Of a DNA stretch of 64,000 nucleotides, positions 42,166-51,461 are shown piece by piece. The DNA lies in contig NZ_RBAL01000003.1 of NCBI RefSeq assembly GCF_003626535.1, forward strand, positions 459,136 to 523,135. Direction: 5' to 3'. The notes beneath the pieces were generated by a model. It made no database searches. It saw only the letters and a list, made by a program, of their open reading frames with translations, and was not told the origin of the DNA. Made by a program: the position numbers and the translations under genes. Each line of letters opens with the position of its first letter. Positions within the stretch are counted from its first letter, which is position 1. The stretch comes from Streptomyces hoynatensis. Its GTDB lineage: Bacteria > Actinomycetota > Actinomycetes > Streptomycetales > Streptomycetaceae.

Positions 42166-43457
42166 CCTCGGGCAGCCGGAGGCTGCCGGCCGGGTTCGGA
42201 CGGCTGTGGACCGCGCAGACGGTGTCCTCGCTCGGTGACGGGGTGTCGCATGCCGCGCTGCCGCTGCTCGCGTTGACGCTGACGCGGGACCCGATGGCGC
42301 TCGCCGCCGTCACCGCCGCCGGGACGCTGCCGTGGCTGCTCTTCGGGGTGCTCGGTGGCGCGCTGGTGGACCGCTGGGACCGCCGGCGCACCCTGTGGGT
42401 CATGGACGCGGCGCGCGCGGCGCTGCTCGCGATACCCGCGGCAGCGGACGCGCTCGACGCGCTGAGCATTCCGCTGCTCGCCGCCGTCGCCTTCGTGCAC
42501 GGCCTCGGCGGACTCTTCTTCGACACCGCCGCCACGGCCTGCCTGCCGGATCTGCCCGGCCGCGACCCCACGCTCCTGGAGCGCGCCAACTCCCGCCTGC
42601 GCGGCGCCCAGACCGCCATGTCGGGCTTCGCCGGGCCGCCCGCCGGCAGCGCGCTGCTCGCGCTCGGGAGGGCGGTGCCGCTGCTCGCCGACGCGGCGTC
42701 GTTCCTGCTCTCCGCGCTCCTCGTACGCACGCTGCCCGCGGTGCCCCGGCCCGTGCCCGAGGCCCGCGAGTCGCTGCTCCGGCAGGCGAGGGCCGGGGCC
42801 TCGTACGTTTTCCGGGACCGGCTGCTGCTCGGGCTCGCGCTCCGCCCCGCGGTCGGGAACATCGCCTTCCTCGCCGTGGAGACCGTCCTCGCCCTCTTCG
42901 CACACGACCGCCTCGGCATCGGCACCTACGGGTTCGGCCTGCTCCTCACCGCGGAGGCCACCGGCGGGCTGCTCGGTGCCGGCATCGCCTCCCCCCTGGG
43001 CCGGCGACTTGGCACCGGCACCGCACTGACCTGCACGGCCGCGGTCGAGGGGCTGGCCATCCTGGGCCTGGCCGCCGCCCCGAACCCGTACCCGGCCGGG
43101 CTGGCGCTCGCCGCCTGCGGAGCCGGCATGGGCGCCACGATGGTCCTGGGGCCCTCCCTCCGGCAGGCGATCGTGCCGGCCCACCTCATGGGCCGGGTCG
43201 CCTCCACCTCCCGCATGCTGGCCATGTGCGCCGCCCCCGTCGGGGCCTTCCTCGGCGGCTGGCTGGCCACCGCCTACGACATCCGCACCCCGCTGTACGC
43301 CGCCGCCGTCCTCCTGCTGGCGATGACGGCCGTCACGGCGTCCCTGACCGGCAACCGCCGGGTCGAAGCGGCGCTGCGTGCCGCCGCCCCGGCCGGAGGC
43401 CCTGCCCGCCCGGCATCCGGGGAACCCGAGCGGGAGGGTGCATCCGCCTTGTCGTGA
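42162..43457 (+). CDS. MFS transporter (MefA/enterobactin-exporter-like, 12 TM)
   Basis: 431 residues. FGRLWTAQTVSSLGDGVSHAALPLLALTLT is the helix-1 signature of the MFS_3 group (macrolide/enterobactin exporters). VLGGALVDRWDRRRTLWVMDAARA is motif A, and GGWLATAYDIRTPLYAAAVLLL belongs to a late helix. It exports small molecules, perhaps antibiotics, using the proton gradient. It is translationally coupled to the ArsR-type gene (ATGA overlap), so the repressor-pump pair forms one operon behind a dyad operator. Confidence 0.9.
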   Translation: MTSGSRRLPAGFGRLWTAQTVSSLGDGVSHAALPLLALTLTRDPMALAAVTAAGTLPWLLFGVLGGALVDRWDRRRTLWVMDAARAALLAIPAAADALDALSIPLLAAVAFVHGLGGLFFDTAATACLPDLPGRDPTLLERANSRLRGAQTAMSGFAGPPAGSALLALGRAVPLLADAASFLLSALLVRTLPAVPRPVPEARESLLRQARAGASYVFRDRLLLGLALRPAVGNIAFLAVETVLALFAHDRLGIGTYGFGLLLTAEATGGLLGAGIASPLGRRLGTGTALTCTAAVEGLAILGLAAAPNPYPAGLALAACGAGMGATMVLGPSLRQAIVPAHLMGRVASTSRMLAMCAAPVGAFLGGWLATAYDIRTPLYAAAVLLLAMTAVTASLTGNRRVEAALRAAAPAGGPARPASGEPEREGASALS

Positions 43458-43630
43458 CGGACCTCCCGGCCCGGCCGTCTCCTGCCCCACATGCCGGGCG
43501 CCCCCTTGTGGCCCCCAGCCGAACAAACCGGCGTTGACCGGTGAGAGGAAAGCGGCCAGGACAGCGGCAGGTCAGAGAACCGATCCGCCGGAACTCCACA
43601 ACTCCCGGTTGTTCACTAGGGTGGGCAGGC

Positions 43631-44566
43631 GTGGATCTCGAAGCGGTACGCACCTTCGTCGCCGTCGCGGAGGCGGGCCAGTTCCAGCGCGCCGCCACCG
43701 ACCTGTCGCTCACCCAGCAGGCCGTCTCCAAACGCATCGGCGCACTCGAACGCGGCCTGGGGGTCCGGCTGTTCACCCGCACCCCACGCGGCGCCGAACT
43801 CACCATCGACGGGCAGGCGTTCCTGCCCCACGCGCGCGAGCTGCTGCGCGCCGCCGAGCGTGCCGGCGCCTCCGTGCGCCCCGGCAGCCGCCCGCTGCGC
43901 GTCGACGTGATCGCCTCGCGCAGCGCGCAGTCGGGCCTGCTGCGCGGCTTCCACCGCGCACACCCCGAGATCGACCTCGACGTGATGATGCTCTTCGACA
44001 TCGAGACCGCCCTCACCGCCCTTCGCTCCGGCGCGATCGACGCCACCTTCCGCGCCGTCGCCGCGCCGGGACGGCCCCTCCCCGAGGACATCGAGTCCTG
44101 CCGGGTGCTCGACGAGCCGCTCCAGCTCCTCACCGGCCCCGCCCACGCGCTGGCGGGCGCCGGGTCGGTGACCCTGGCGCAGCTCGCCGGGCACCGGATC
44201 TGGATGCCCGGCATCGCCCCCGGCACCGAGTGGGCCGCGTACTACGAGGACCTCGTCGCCGCGTTCGGCCTCACCATCGAGGCGACCGGACCCAACTTCG
44301 GCTCCGACGCCCTCCTCGACACCATCTGCGACACCCCCGCCCTGGCCACCTTCATGGGCGAGCACACCCGCCTCATCTGGCCCGCCGGCCACGGCCTGCG
44401 CCGCATCCCGGTGACCGGCCCGACCCCCGTCTACCCGCACTCGCTGCTGTGGCACCGCGACAACCCCCACCCGGCCCTGGCCACCCTCCGCGCCCACCTC
44501 GCCGCCACGACGGCAGACCGGGACGCCGCCGGAACCTGGCTACCGGACTGGGTGATTCCCCACTGA
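43631..44566 (+). CDS. LysR-family transcriptional regulator
   Basis: 311 residues. The helix-turn-helix is VDLEAVRTFVAVAEAGQFQRAATDLSLTQQAVSKRIGALERGLGVRLFTRTPRG, then the periplasmic-binding-like co-inducer domain (PLRVDVIASRSAQSGLLRGFHRAHPEIDLDVMM...). GTG 43631 was chosen because it is 8 nt past a TAGGGT -10 box (43617-43622), i.e. leaderless or nearly so. LysR targets are usually divergent, but here the upstream gene is the MFS pump in the same direction; the target is unclear. Confidence 0.9.
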   Translation: MDLEAVRTFVAVAEAGQFQRAATDLSLTQQAVSKRIGALERGLGVRLFTRTPRGAELTIDGQAFLPHARELLRAAERAGASVRPGSRPLRVDVIASRSAQSGLLRGFHRAHPEIDLDVMMLFDIETALTALRSGAIDATFRAVAAPGRPLPEDIESCRVLDEPLQLLTGPAHALAGAGSVTLAQLAGHRIWMPGIAPGTEWAAYYEDLVAAFGLTIEATGPNFGSDALLDTICDTPALATFMGEHTRLIWPAGHGLRRIPVTGPTPVYPHSLLWHRDNPHPALATLRAHLAATTADRDAAGTWLPDWVIPH

Positions 44567-44699
44567 ACGGCCCCACGCGCCGCCGCCCCCCCGGCGCCTG
44601 CGGCCGGGCCGGGGGCCGGGGAACGGCCCGCCCGCCGCCGGGGGATGCACGTGCCTGCCGGATCTCCGCGCCGGGCCGGGCGGGAGACCGCACCGCCGC

Positions 44700-45644
44700 T
44701 CAGCCGGCCCGCCCCAGGGCCACGGTGCGGGACCCGGGTGCGAAGTCGCCGAAGGACTGCTGCCAGGAGGCACCGGGCCAGTGGTACGTCACCAGGCCCT
44801 CGGCGGGCCGGTAGTGCGCCGTGTAGAGCGTTCCCAGCCCCTGCGCGTCGAGGGGGCGATACAGCGGCGGCCTCAGCATCGCCGCCACGTCCGCCCCCGC
44901 GGCGCGGATGGCGCGCAGCCGCTCCTGCGTCCGCGAGGCCCGCTCCTGCTCCTCGGTCACCGGCAGGTGCTGGTGATTGGCCGCGCAGGCATCAGGCGCC
45001 ACCGTCGGCGGCATGTCCGGCCCCACGAACACCGTCACCGCCTTCGCGGCATCGACGAGGGTGAGGTTCTGGGGGACGGCGACCGGCAGGGACCGCAGCC
45101 TGCCGAGCGCCTCGTCGACGGTGCCGCACGTCTCCAGCAGGTAGCGCACGATGAGAAGAATGGCGAAGCCACGTCCGTAAACGGAACGTCCGCCGTAGGT
45201 GAGCGACACCGCGAGACCGGCGTCGTTCATCCCGTCGAGCAGGCCCCACAGCACGTCCTGCATCCCGATCACGGGGCGCAGGAAGCAGGAGGAGACGATG
45301 GTGCCCTCGCACTGCTCCGGCGGGAAGTCGTAGTTGCGCAGCAGCGTGCCCCCGTCGCCGATCTGGGTGCAGGCCGGGGAGAACGGCCGCAGCGCCGCGT
45401 GGGTGAGGAAGGCTTCCGCCCCGGGCCGGCCGAGCCGGCCGGCCAGGCGTTCCAGGACCGGGACCAGTTCCGGCATGTGCGCACGAAACAGCGCCCGGAC
45501 CCGGTCCGCACCCTGCCGGGTGCGGCCCTCCTCGGTCAGCAGGCCCGCCATCTCCGGCCACAGGGCCCGGGCGTGGGCGGCCCACCGCCCGTCGCCGCCG
45601 TCGCCGACCTCGATCGCCTGGAAGGTCTTGTGCCGGTGCCGCAT
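44700..45644 (-). CDS. Ntn-hydrolase / acyl-CoA:6-APA acyltransferase-like C45 protein
   Basis: 314 residues. ACTQIGDGGTLLRNYDFPPEQCEG carries a Cys (in ACTQI) and an RNYDF block, the pattern of C45 peptidases, penicillin acyltransferases and choloylglycine hydrolases (Cys nucleophile, RNxD). MNDAGLAVSLTYGGR and ANHQHLP are later family blocks. The Cys is internal, so activation would need processing before it or a non-processed variant. It probably hydrolyses linear amides or acyl-amino compounds. ATG 45644 was chosen; a longer start 51 bp upstream is in frame. Confidence 0.75.
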   Translation of the reverse strand: MRHRHKTFQAIEVGDGGDGRWAAHARALWPEMAGLLTEEGRTRQGADRVRALFRAHMPELVPVLERLAGRLGRPGAEAFLTHAALRPFSPACTQIGDGGTLLRNYDFPPEQCEGTIVSSCFLRPVIGMQDVLWGLLDGMNDAGLAVSLTYGGRSVYGRGFAILLIVRYLLETCGTVDEALGRLRSLPVAVPQNLTLVDAAKAVTVFVGPDMPPTVAPDACAANHQHLPVTEEQERASRTQERLRAIRAAGADVAAMLRPPLYRPLDAQGLGTLYTAHYRPAEGLVTYHWPGASWQQSFGDFAPGSRTVALGRAG

Positions 45645-45858
45645 GGCCGTTGTCACCCCGGTGAGAATCGGACGAGGGGAAAGCAACCTAGCCACGTGTT
45701 CGGGTAATTCACAAGGCGGCCGCCACCGGCGCCGGCCGGGCGCCGGAAGCCGGGAGCCACGAGCGGCCGGTGCGCGGCGCGCGCACCGCTTCGTCTAGCT
45801 TCGGGGGGACACGGGCCGCCGCACGGCCCAACGGATCGCCGCGGACAGGGGGCTGGAG

Positions 45859-47094
45859 ATGGACACACCGGACACGCCGGACGGGCGGGGCCCGGCGGAC
45901 GTGACGGACCCGAAGGAAACGGCCGCCAGGCTGCGGGCGATCGGCGAAGAACTGTCCGAGCGCTTCTACGAACGCGCCGACGTGGTGCGGACGCTGCTGG
46001 TGACGCTGCTGGCGGGGCAGCACTCGCTGCTCCTCGGCCCGCCGGGCACCGCCAAGTCCGAAATGGCCAGGGAACTCGCGGGCCGGGTCGAGGGCGCGGC
46101 CTACTGGGAGATCCTCCTGTCGAAATTCACCGCGCCGACGCGGATGTTCGGCCCCATCGACGTCGCCGCGCTGGCCAGGGGCGAGTACCGCCAGGTCTAC
46201 GACGGCCGCGCCACGACCGCGCACATCGCGTTCATCGACGAGATCTTCAAGTGCTCCACGGCGGCGCTCAACGAGACGCTCGGCTACCTCAACGAGCGGA
46301 TCTACCACCCGGAAAGCGGCGGGCAGCCGATCCGCTGCCCGCTGATCGGGGCCATCACCGCGAGCAACGAACTCCCGGGCGAGGAGGACGCGGCCGCCAT
46401 CTACGACCGGCTGCTGGTGCGGATCGAGGTCGGCTACCTGGAGGACCCCGCCAACTTCGCCGCCCTGGTCCGCTCCGCCGTCGGGCCCCGGGCGGCACCG
46501 AAGAGGACCACGGTGGACCTGGCCGACCTGCGGCACGCCGTGACCCGGGCCGTCCCCGCCGTCGACGTGCCCGACCCGATCGTGGACGCGGTCTGCACGC
46601 TGCGGGCCGCCCTCCGCCGCCGGGAACTGATCGCCTCCGACCGCCGCTGGCGCCAGGCGGTGGGCCTGCTCCAGGCATCCGCCCACCTCGACGGACGGCA
46701 GGCGGTCGCCGAGACCGACCTGCAGGTCCTGACGCACGTGCTGTGGGACTCCCCGGCACAGCGCCCGGCCGTCGAGCGCGAGGTGCTGCACCTGGTCAAC
46801 CCCGACGCCAGGGAGGCGCTCGACCTGGCCGACACCATCGAGGAACTGGAAGCCCAACTCGACGCCATGGCCGGGCAGTCACGCGAGGCGCTGAGCGAGT
46901 GGGTCATCAAGAAGGCCCACCACAGGCTCGCCATGGCGGGGAAGCGGCTGGAGCAGCTGCGCGAGGAGGCCGCGCTGGCCGGCCGCTCGACCGCCGCCAT
47001 CGACCGCGTCACCGGCCGCCAGCGCGCCGTGCGCGCCCGCGTCCTCACCGAGGCCCTCGGCATGGACGCGAGCATGGTGCAGGCCCAGCTCTGA
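45859..47094 (+). CDS. MoxR/RavA-type AAA+ ATPase
   Basis: 411 residues. Walker A LLLGPPGTAKSEMAREL (about 60), Walker B IAFIDEIFK (about 124), sensor region AITASNELPGEEDAAAIYDRLLVRIEVG. The C-terminal half includes the LARA-like/helical part. It matches RavA of Escherichia coli, where a MoxR ATPase pairs with the VWA protein ViaA to modulate respiratory complexes and lysine decarboxylase. Here the pairing is strict: the VWA gene follows after 17 bp. Likely a chaperone-type remodeller. Confidence 0.92.
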   Translation: MDTPDTPDGRGPADVTDPKETAARLRAIGEELSERFYERADVVRTLLVTLLAGQHSLLLGPPGTAKSEMARELAGRVEGAAYWEILLSKFTAPTRMFGPIDVAALARGEYRQVYDGRATTAHIAFIDEIFKCSTAALNETLGYLNERIYHPESGGQPIRCPLIGAITASNELPGEEDAAAIYDRLLVRIEVGYLEDPANFAALVRSAVGPRAAPKRTTVDLADLRHAVTRAVPAVDVPDPIVDAVCTLRAALRRRELIASDRRWRQAVGLLQASAHLDGRQAVAETDLQVLTHVLWDSPAQRPAVEREVLHLVNPDAREALDLADTIEELEAQLDAMAGQSREALSEWVIKKAHHRLAMAGKRLEQLREEAALAGRSTAAIDRVTGRQRAVRARVLTEALGMDASMVQAQL

Positions 47095-47111
47095 GACCGG
47101 GGGAGAGGCGC

Positions 47112-48602
47112 ATGGGCACGACACCGGGCAGGTCAGGGGAGCCGGCGGCGGTGGCCGCGGACCGCTTCGACCGGATCACGTGGCGCGACACCCTGGAACA
47201 GTCGGCCGGGCTGCGGGAGGTGGCCGAGGAGCTGAACGGGCGCTGGCCCCACGCCGGCGACCTGCTGGCCGACGCCTTCCTGGCCGCCTACCAGAGCCGC
47301 CCGCGGCTGCGCGAACGAGCGGAGATGGACCCCGCCCTGCTGGTCAACCACCGGATCGTCACCGCCCTCGTGGAGTCACCCGAGTTCGCCGCGCTGCGCC
47401 GGGAGACGGCGGGCGACCCCTACGCCGCCGCCATGGCCGTACTCGCCCAGGCCGCCGCCCTGCGCCGGCTGCTGCGGCGCCTCCACCCGGAACCGGAACG
47501 GGCCCGGCAGTCCACGCACGCCCCGCAGGCCGCCCACGACGCGGCGAGCGCCGCGGAAGAAGCGGAGGGCAACGCCGCGCAGGCCGCGGGGAACACCGCA
47601 GGGAACGCGCCGGAGGGCGCCGCCGGGGCCCTCGCGACGGCGGCCTCCGCCCTCCGCGCCGAGGCGCGCGGCGCGGCCGCCCGGGCCGCCGAGGCCGTGC
47701 GGGAGGAGGCGGCGCTGATGCGGGCATGGGGCGTGGGGCACGGCGAGTTGCAGCGGATGCCGTTCGGCCGCCGCGCCGAACTCGCCGAACGGCTCCGCTC
47801 GGGCCGCCTCGCCCGGTGGGCCGAACTCATCGGCCGCTTCCGGCAGATGGCCGGCGGGGAACGCGCCCGCAAGGTGGAGAACGCCACCGGGGAACTGATC
47901 GGCGTCACCCTCGGCAACGACCTCTCCCGCCTCATTCCCTCCGAGCTGACCGGCCTGGGACTGCCCGGGGCCCGCGCGGTGTTCGCCGCGCGCCACGCCG
48001 CCGGGGAGCTGATGCTCTACGACAGCAGGGGAGAGCAGCCCACCGGCAGGGGAGCCGTCATCGCGTGCGTGGACACCTCGCACTCCATGTACGAGGCCGG
48101 GCCCGGCGGCGTCACCCGGGAGGCGTGGGCCAAGTCCTGCGCCCTGGCGCTGCTGGATCAGGCCCGCGCCGCCAAGCGCGACTTCGTGGGCATCCTGTTC
48201 TCCTCCGCCGGCCGCCTCCGGGTGTTCCGCTTCCCGGCCGCCGGGCCCGCCGGGATCGAGCGGGTCCTGGAGTTCGCGGAGACCTTCCTCGGCGGCGGCA
48301 CCAGCTACGAGACGCCGCTGACCGCGGCCGGCGAACTGCTGCGGGAGGAGTGCGGCGGCGCCTCCCGCACGGGCGGCGACATCGTGCTGATCACCGACGA
48401 CGAGTGCGGCGTCACCGAGGAGTGGATGCGCGGCTGGAGGGACACCAAGCGCCTGCTGGGCTTCCGGGTCTTCGGCGTGGCCGTCGGCGCCGCGCACGCC
48501 GCCGCGGCCGGCTCGGTCCTCGAGGTCCTGTGCGACAACCTCCGCTCCATCGAGGACCTCACCGACGTCCGGTCCGCCGCCGGCCTCTTCCGCACGATCT
48601 GA
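47112..48602 (+). CDS. VWA-domain protein (ViaA-like) partner of the MoxR ATPase
   Basis: 496 residues. The N-terminal region (LEQSAGLREVAEELNGRWPHAGDLLADAF) is helical; an Ala-rich stretch (about 135-205) separates it from the C-terminal VWA domain whose MIDAS is VIACVDTSHSMYEAGPGG (DxSxS about 319). VLITDDECGVTEEWMRGWRDTKRLLGFRVFGVAVG completes the fold. GGGAGAGGCGC precedes ATG. VWA proteins present clients to MoxR ATPases. The gene is followed by four 15-bp tandem repeats. Confidence 0.9.
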   Translation: MGTTPGRSGEPAAVAADRFDRITWRDTLEQSAGLREVAEELNGRWPHAGDLLADAFLAAYQSRPRLRERAEMDPALLVNHRIVTALVESPEFAALRRETAGDPYAAAMAVLAQAAALRRLLRRLHPEPERARQSTHAPQAAHDAASAAEEAEGNAAQAAGNTAGNAPEGAAGALATAASALRAEARGAAARAAEAVREEAALMRAWGVGHGELQRMPFGRRAELAERLRSGRLARWAELIGRFRQMAGGERARKVENATGELIGVTLGNDLSRLIPSELTGLGLPGARAVFAARHAAGELMLYDSRGEQPTGRGAVIACVDTSHSMYEAGPGGVTREAWAKSCALALLDQARAAKRDFVGILFSSAGRLRVFRFPAAGPAGIERVLEFAETFLGGGTSYETPLTAAGELLREECGGASRTGGDIVLITDDECGVTEEWMRGWRDTKRLLGFRVFGVAVGAAHAAAAGSVLEVLCDNLRSIEDLTDVRSAAGLFRTI

Positions 48603-48630
48603 CCCGACGACCCGACCGGGAGGACCGGCC

Positions 48631-48690
48631 GCGAGGACCCGACCGGCGAGGACCCGACCGGCGAGGACCCGACCGGCGAGGACCCGGCCG
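48631..48690. repeat. 15-bp tandem repeat, four copies
   Basis: GCGAGGACCCGACCG at 48631, 48646, 48661 and 48676 (last copy GGCCG-ended), 28 bp past the VWA gene stop. No coding frame supports it; slippage is the likely origin. The following gap to 48870 shows no gene. Confidence 0.85.
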
Positions 48691-48870
48691 TGCGGGAGCC
48701 GTCCCCACACCCCCCGGCTCCGCACGCCCGACCACCCACGGCCGGCCTGGCCCGTGAGCCGACGGCTCCGGCCTCCCCGCGGCACCCGCCCGAACCCGCG
48801 CGAGGGGGACCGGCCCCACCGCCCCCACGGCGGCCGCACCGCGGGGCCCGCGGCGGAACCCGCGCCCGGC

Positions 48871-49059
48871 TCAGGCGGCCTCGTCCCGGCGGGCGGCCCT
48901 GCGCTGCAGGGCCTCGCGCCGGGCACGCAGCTTCCGCTGCCGCCTCCGGCTCTGCCTGCGCCGCTCGGCCCGCGCGCGGGCACGCGGGTCCCTCGGCCTC
49001 GTGTGATCGAGCCGCCACAGGTACCACAGCACCGCGAAGAGGGTCGCGAAGAGCATCAC
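48871..49059 (-). CDS. small membrane protein, basic C-terminus
   Basis: 62 residues. One hydrophobic helix (MLFATLFAVLWYLWRLDH) then a strongly basic coiled tail (RPRDPRARARAERRRQSRRRQRKLRARREALQRR). GTG at 49059, ATG right after. Weak ribosome-site evidence. Single-span, positively charged proteins of this kind are common but unnamed. It may be spurious. Confidence 0.45.
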   Translation of the reverse strand: MMLFATLFAVLWYLWRLDHTRPRDPRARARAERRRQSRRRQRKLRARREALQRRAARRDEAA

Positions 49060-49194
49060 CCCGAGAATCGCCGCGAGCGCGGGGGCATGTCCGCGACCTC
49101 GATGTCCCTGTACCTGCCGCCCACGCCGGTGCCCCTCTCGCTGCAGTCTCCCGGCACCCTACCGGCGGCACAACAGGCCCGCCCGCCCCGGGAA

Positions 49195-50181
49195 TCAGGC
49201 CCGGTCCGGCCCGGCCCCCTTCCGGCCGGCGCCGGGGCGCTCACCCCCGGCCCTGAACGTCCGGCGGTAGGCGTCCGGCGGCACCCCGACGGTGCGGTTG
49301 AAGTGGCGGCGCAGGGTGGCCGCGGTGCCCATCCCGGTGGCCGCCGCCACGGCCTCGACGTCCTCGTCGGTCGTCTCAAGCAACTCCTGGGCGCGCCTGA
49401 TCCGCTGAACCAGCAGCCACTGCAGCGGGGTGGTGCCGGTCGCGGACCTGAAGTGGCGGCCCAGGTTGCGCGCGCTCATCCCGGCCCGCCGGGCCAGGTC
49501 CTCCACCGTCAGCGGCTGGTCGAGCCGTTCCAGCACCCAGGAAAGCAGCTCGGCGAGCGGCTGCTGCCGCGGCGCGGGGAGCGGGGTGGTGACGAACTGG
49601 GCCTGGCCCCCGTCCCGGTGCGGCGGCACGACCAGGCGGCGGGCGGCCGCGTTGGCCGCCGAGGAGCCGTGGTCGAGGCGGACGAGGTGCAGGCACAGGT
49701 CCAGGGCGGCGGCCTTGCCCGCGGAGGTGAGCACCCGGCCGTTGTCCACGTACAGGACGTCCGGGTCCACCTCGACCCGCGGATAGCGGGCGGCCAGGTC
49801 CCCGGTGTGCGCCCAGTGCGTGGTCGCACGCAGCCCGTCCAGCAGGCCGGCGGCCGCCAGCACGAACGCGCCCGTGCACAGGGAGGCCAGGCGCGCGCCC
49901 GCCGCATGGGCCGCCCGTACCGCGTCGACCAGGCCGCCGGGCGGGGGGCGGTCGACGTCGGCCCAGCCGGGCACGATCACGGTGTCGGCCTGCGGCAGCC
50001 GGTCGAGGCCGTGCTCTGGCGCGAGCAGGAACCGTCCGGCCCGCACCGGCTCTGACCCGCAGAGGGCGACCCGGTACCAGGGGCCGGCGAACCCGGCCGG
50101 GGCGGAGTCGAAGATCTCGTGGGCCATGGCCAGTTCGAAGGGCAGTATCCCGTCGGTGACGGCCAGCGCGACAGTGTGCAC
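49195..50181 (-). CDS. GlxA-family regulator (DJ-1/PfpI-like plus AraC)
   Basis: 328 residues. The N-terminal DJ-1/PfpI-like half (VHTVALAVTDGILPFELAMAHEIF ... ARLASLCTGAFVLAAAGLLDG with the Cys elbow about residue 102) and a C-terminal AraC domain (PLTVEDLARRAGMSARNLGRHFRSATGTTPLQWLLVQRIRRAQELLETTDEDVEAVAAATGMGTAATLRRHF) define the GlxA group. It may sense small metabolites. GTG 50181 is divergent from the saccharopine-dehydrogenase-like gene (start 50304) and may control it. Confidence 0.92.
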   Translation of the reverse strand: MHTVALAVTDGILPFELAMAHEIFDSAPAGFAGPWYRVALCGSEPVRAGRFLLAPEHGLDRLPQADTVIVPGWADVDRPPPGGLVDAVRAAHAAGARLASLCTGAFVLAAAGLLDGLRATTHWAHTGDLAARYPRVEVDPDVLYVDNGRVLTSAGKAAALDLCLHLVRLDHGSSAANAAARRLVVPPHRDGGQAQFVTTPLPAPRQQPLAELLSWVLERLDQPLTVEDLARRAGMSARNLGRHFRSATGTTPLQWLLVQRIRRAQELLETTDEDVEAVAAATGMGTAATLRRHFNRTVGVPPDAYRRTFRAGGERPGAGRKGAGPDRA

Positions 50182-50303
50182 GTCCGGAATTGTACGGAGC
50201 CTGTCGTTCCGGACGCTCGTGCGGGTGCTCTTCCCCGGCCAGGATGACTGCGGCGCAACGAACCGGATGCGCCGAACGGATCCGGAGCGAAAAGGAAACA
50301 CCC

Positions 50304-51422
50304 ATGACGGCGGACCAGATGGTCGCGGTGTACGGCGCCTACGGGCACACCGGGCGCTTCGTGGTGGCCCGGCTGCGGGAGCGCGGGTACCTGCCCGTCC
50401 TCTGCGGCCGCGACGCCGGCCGGCTGCAGGCGCTGGCGACGGCGTCCCCGACCGGACCCGCCCCCCGCCCCGCCGCGGTCGACGACCCGGCCGCACTCGA
50501 CCGCGCCCTGGCCGGGGCCGCGGCCGTGATCAACTGCGCCGGGCCCTTCGCCACGACGGCCGCCCCCGTGATCGAGGCCGCGCTGCGCGCCGGGATCCCG
50601 TACGTGGACGTGGCGGCCGAAATCGAGGCCAACCTCGACACCTTCACCCACTTCGGCGCCCGCGCCCGCGCCGCGAAAACCGCCGTCGTCCCGGCGATGG
50701 CCTTCTACGGCGGCCTCGGCGACCTGCTGGTCACCGCGGCGATGGGCGACTGGACCGACGCCGAGGAGGCGCACGTCGCCTACGGCCTGAGCGGCTGGCA
50801 CCCCACCGCGGGCACCCGAGCCGCCGGCGCGGTCTCCCGGCGGCGGCGGGAGGGCAGGGGCGTCCGGTTCACCCAGGGTCGGCTGGAGTACCACCAGGAC
50901 GAACTGCCCACGCTCACCTGGCCCTTCCCCGAGCCGATGGGCCCGCGCGCCGTCGTCGGCGACTTCACGATGGCGGACGTCGTGACCATCCCGCGTCACC
51001 TGGACATTCCCGAAGTGCACACCTGCATGACCGTCGAGGCGGCCAGGGACCTGGCGGACCCCGGCACCCCGGCGCCCGCCCCCGCCGACGAGCACGGCCG
51101 GTCCGCGCAGACCTTCCTCGTCGACGCCGTCGTGCGCCGCGGCGGCCGCGAACGGCGCGCCACGGCAACCGGCCGCGACATCTACGCGGTCACCGCGCCG
51201 CTCGCCGTGGAGGCGGTCGAGCGCCTCCTCACGGGGCGGACCAGGACATCCGGAGTCGCCTCCGCGGGCGAGATCTTCGACGCCCCCGCCTTTCTCCGCT
51301 CCCTGTCCCCGCACATCTCCCTGGACATCTCCCCGGACGCCACCCCCGCCGCCCGGCCCGGGACGGCCAGGTCGGCCGGTTCCCACCGCCACGACGCGGG
51401 CCCGCGCCGAACCGTCGAGTAA
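50304..51422 (+). CDS. saccharopine-dehydrogenase-like NAD(P)-binding protein
   Basis: 372 residues. Rossmann motif VAVYGAYGHTGRFVVARLRERGYLPVLCGRD at the N-terminus; AAAVINCAGPFATTAAPVIEAALRAGIPYVDVAAE is the family signature for saccharopine dehydrogenase-type and trans-acting enoyl-reductase-like proteins. The C-terminal tail after about 345 is Ser/Arg/Pro-rich and poorly conserved. AAAGGAAAC precedes ATG 50304. Function is unclear; trans-enoyl reductase or lysine-pathway roles are known for relatives. Divergent from GlxA; SnoaL-like gene follows. Confidence 0.88.
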   Translation: MTADQMVAVYGAYGHTGRFVVARLRERGYLPVLCGRDAGRLQALATASPTGPAPRPAAVDDPAALDRALAGAAAVINCAGPFATTAAPVIEAALRAGIPYVDVAAEIEANLDTFTHFGARARAAKTAVVPAMAFYGGLGDLLVTAAMGDWTDAEEAHVAYGLSGWHPTAGTRAAGAVSRRRREGRGVRFTQGRLEYHQDELPTLTWPFPEPMGPRAVVGDFTMADVVTIPRHLDIPEVHTCMTVEAARDLADPGTPAPAPADEHGRSAQTFLVDAVVRRGGRERRATATGRDIYAVTAPLAVEAVERLLTGRTRTSGVASAGEIFDAPAFLRSLSPHISLDISPDATPAARPGTARSAGSHRHDAGPRRTVE

Positions 51423-51461
51423 CGTGCCGGTGCCGGGACCGGCGGGAGAAACGGAGCGGCC

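Noticed and set aside
48631..48690. Possible CRISPR or regulatory array
   Set aside because: Four head-to-tail 15-bp units with no spacers; a simple tandem repeat.
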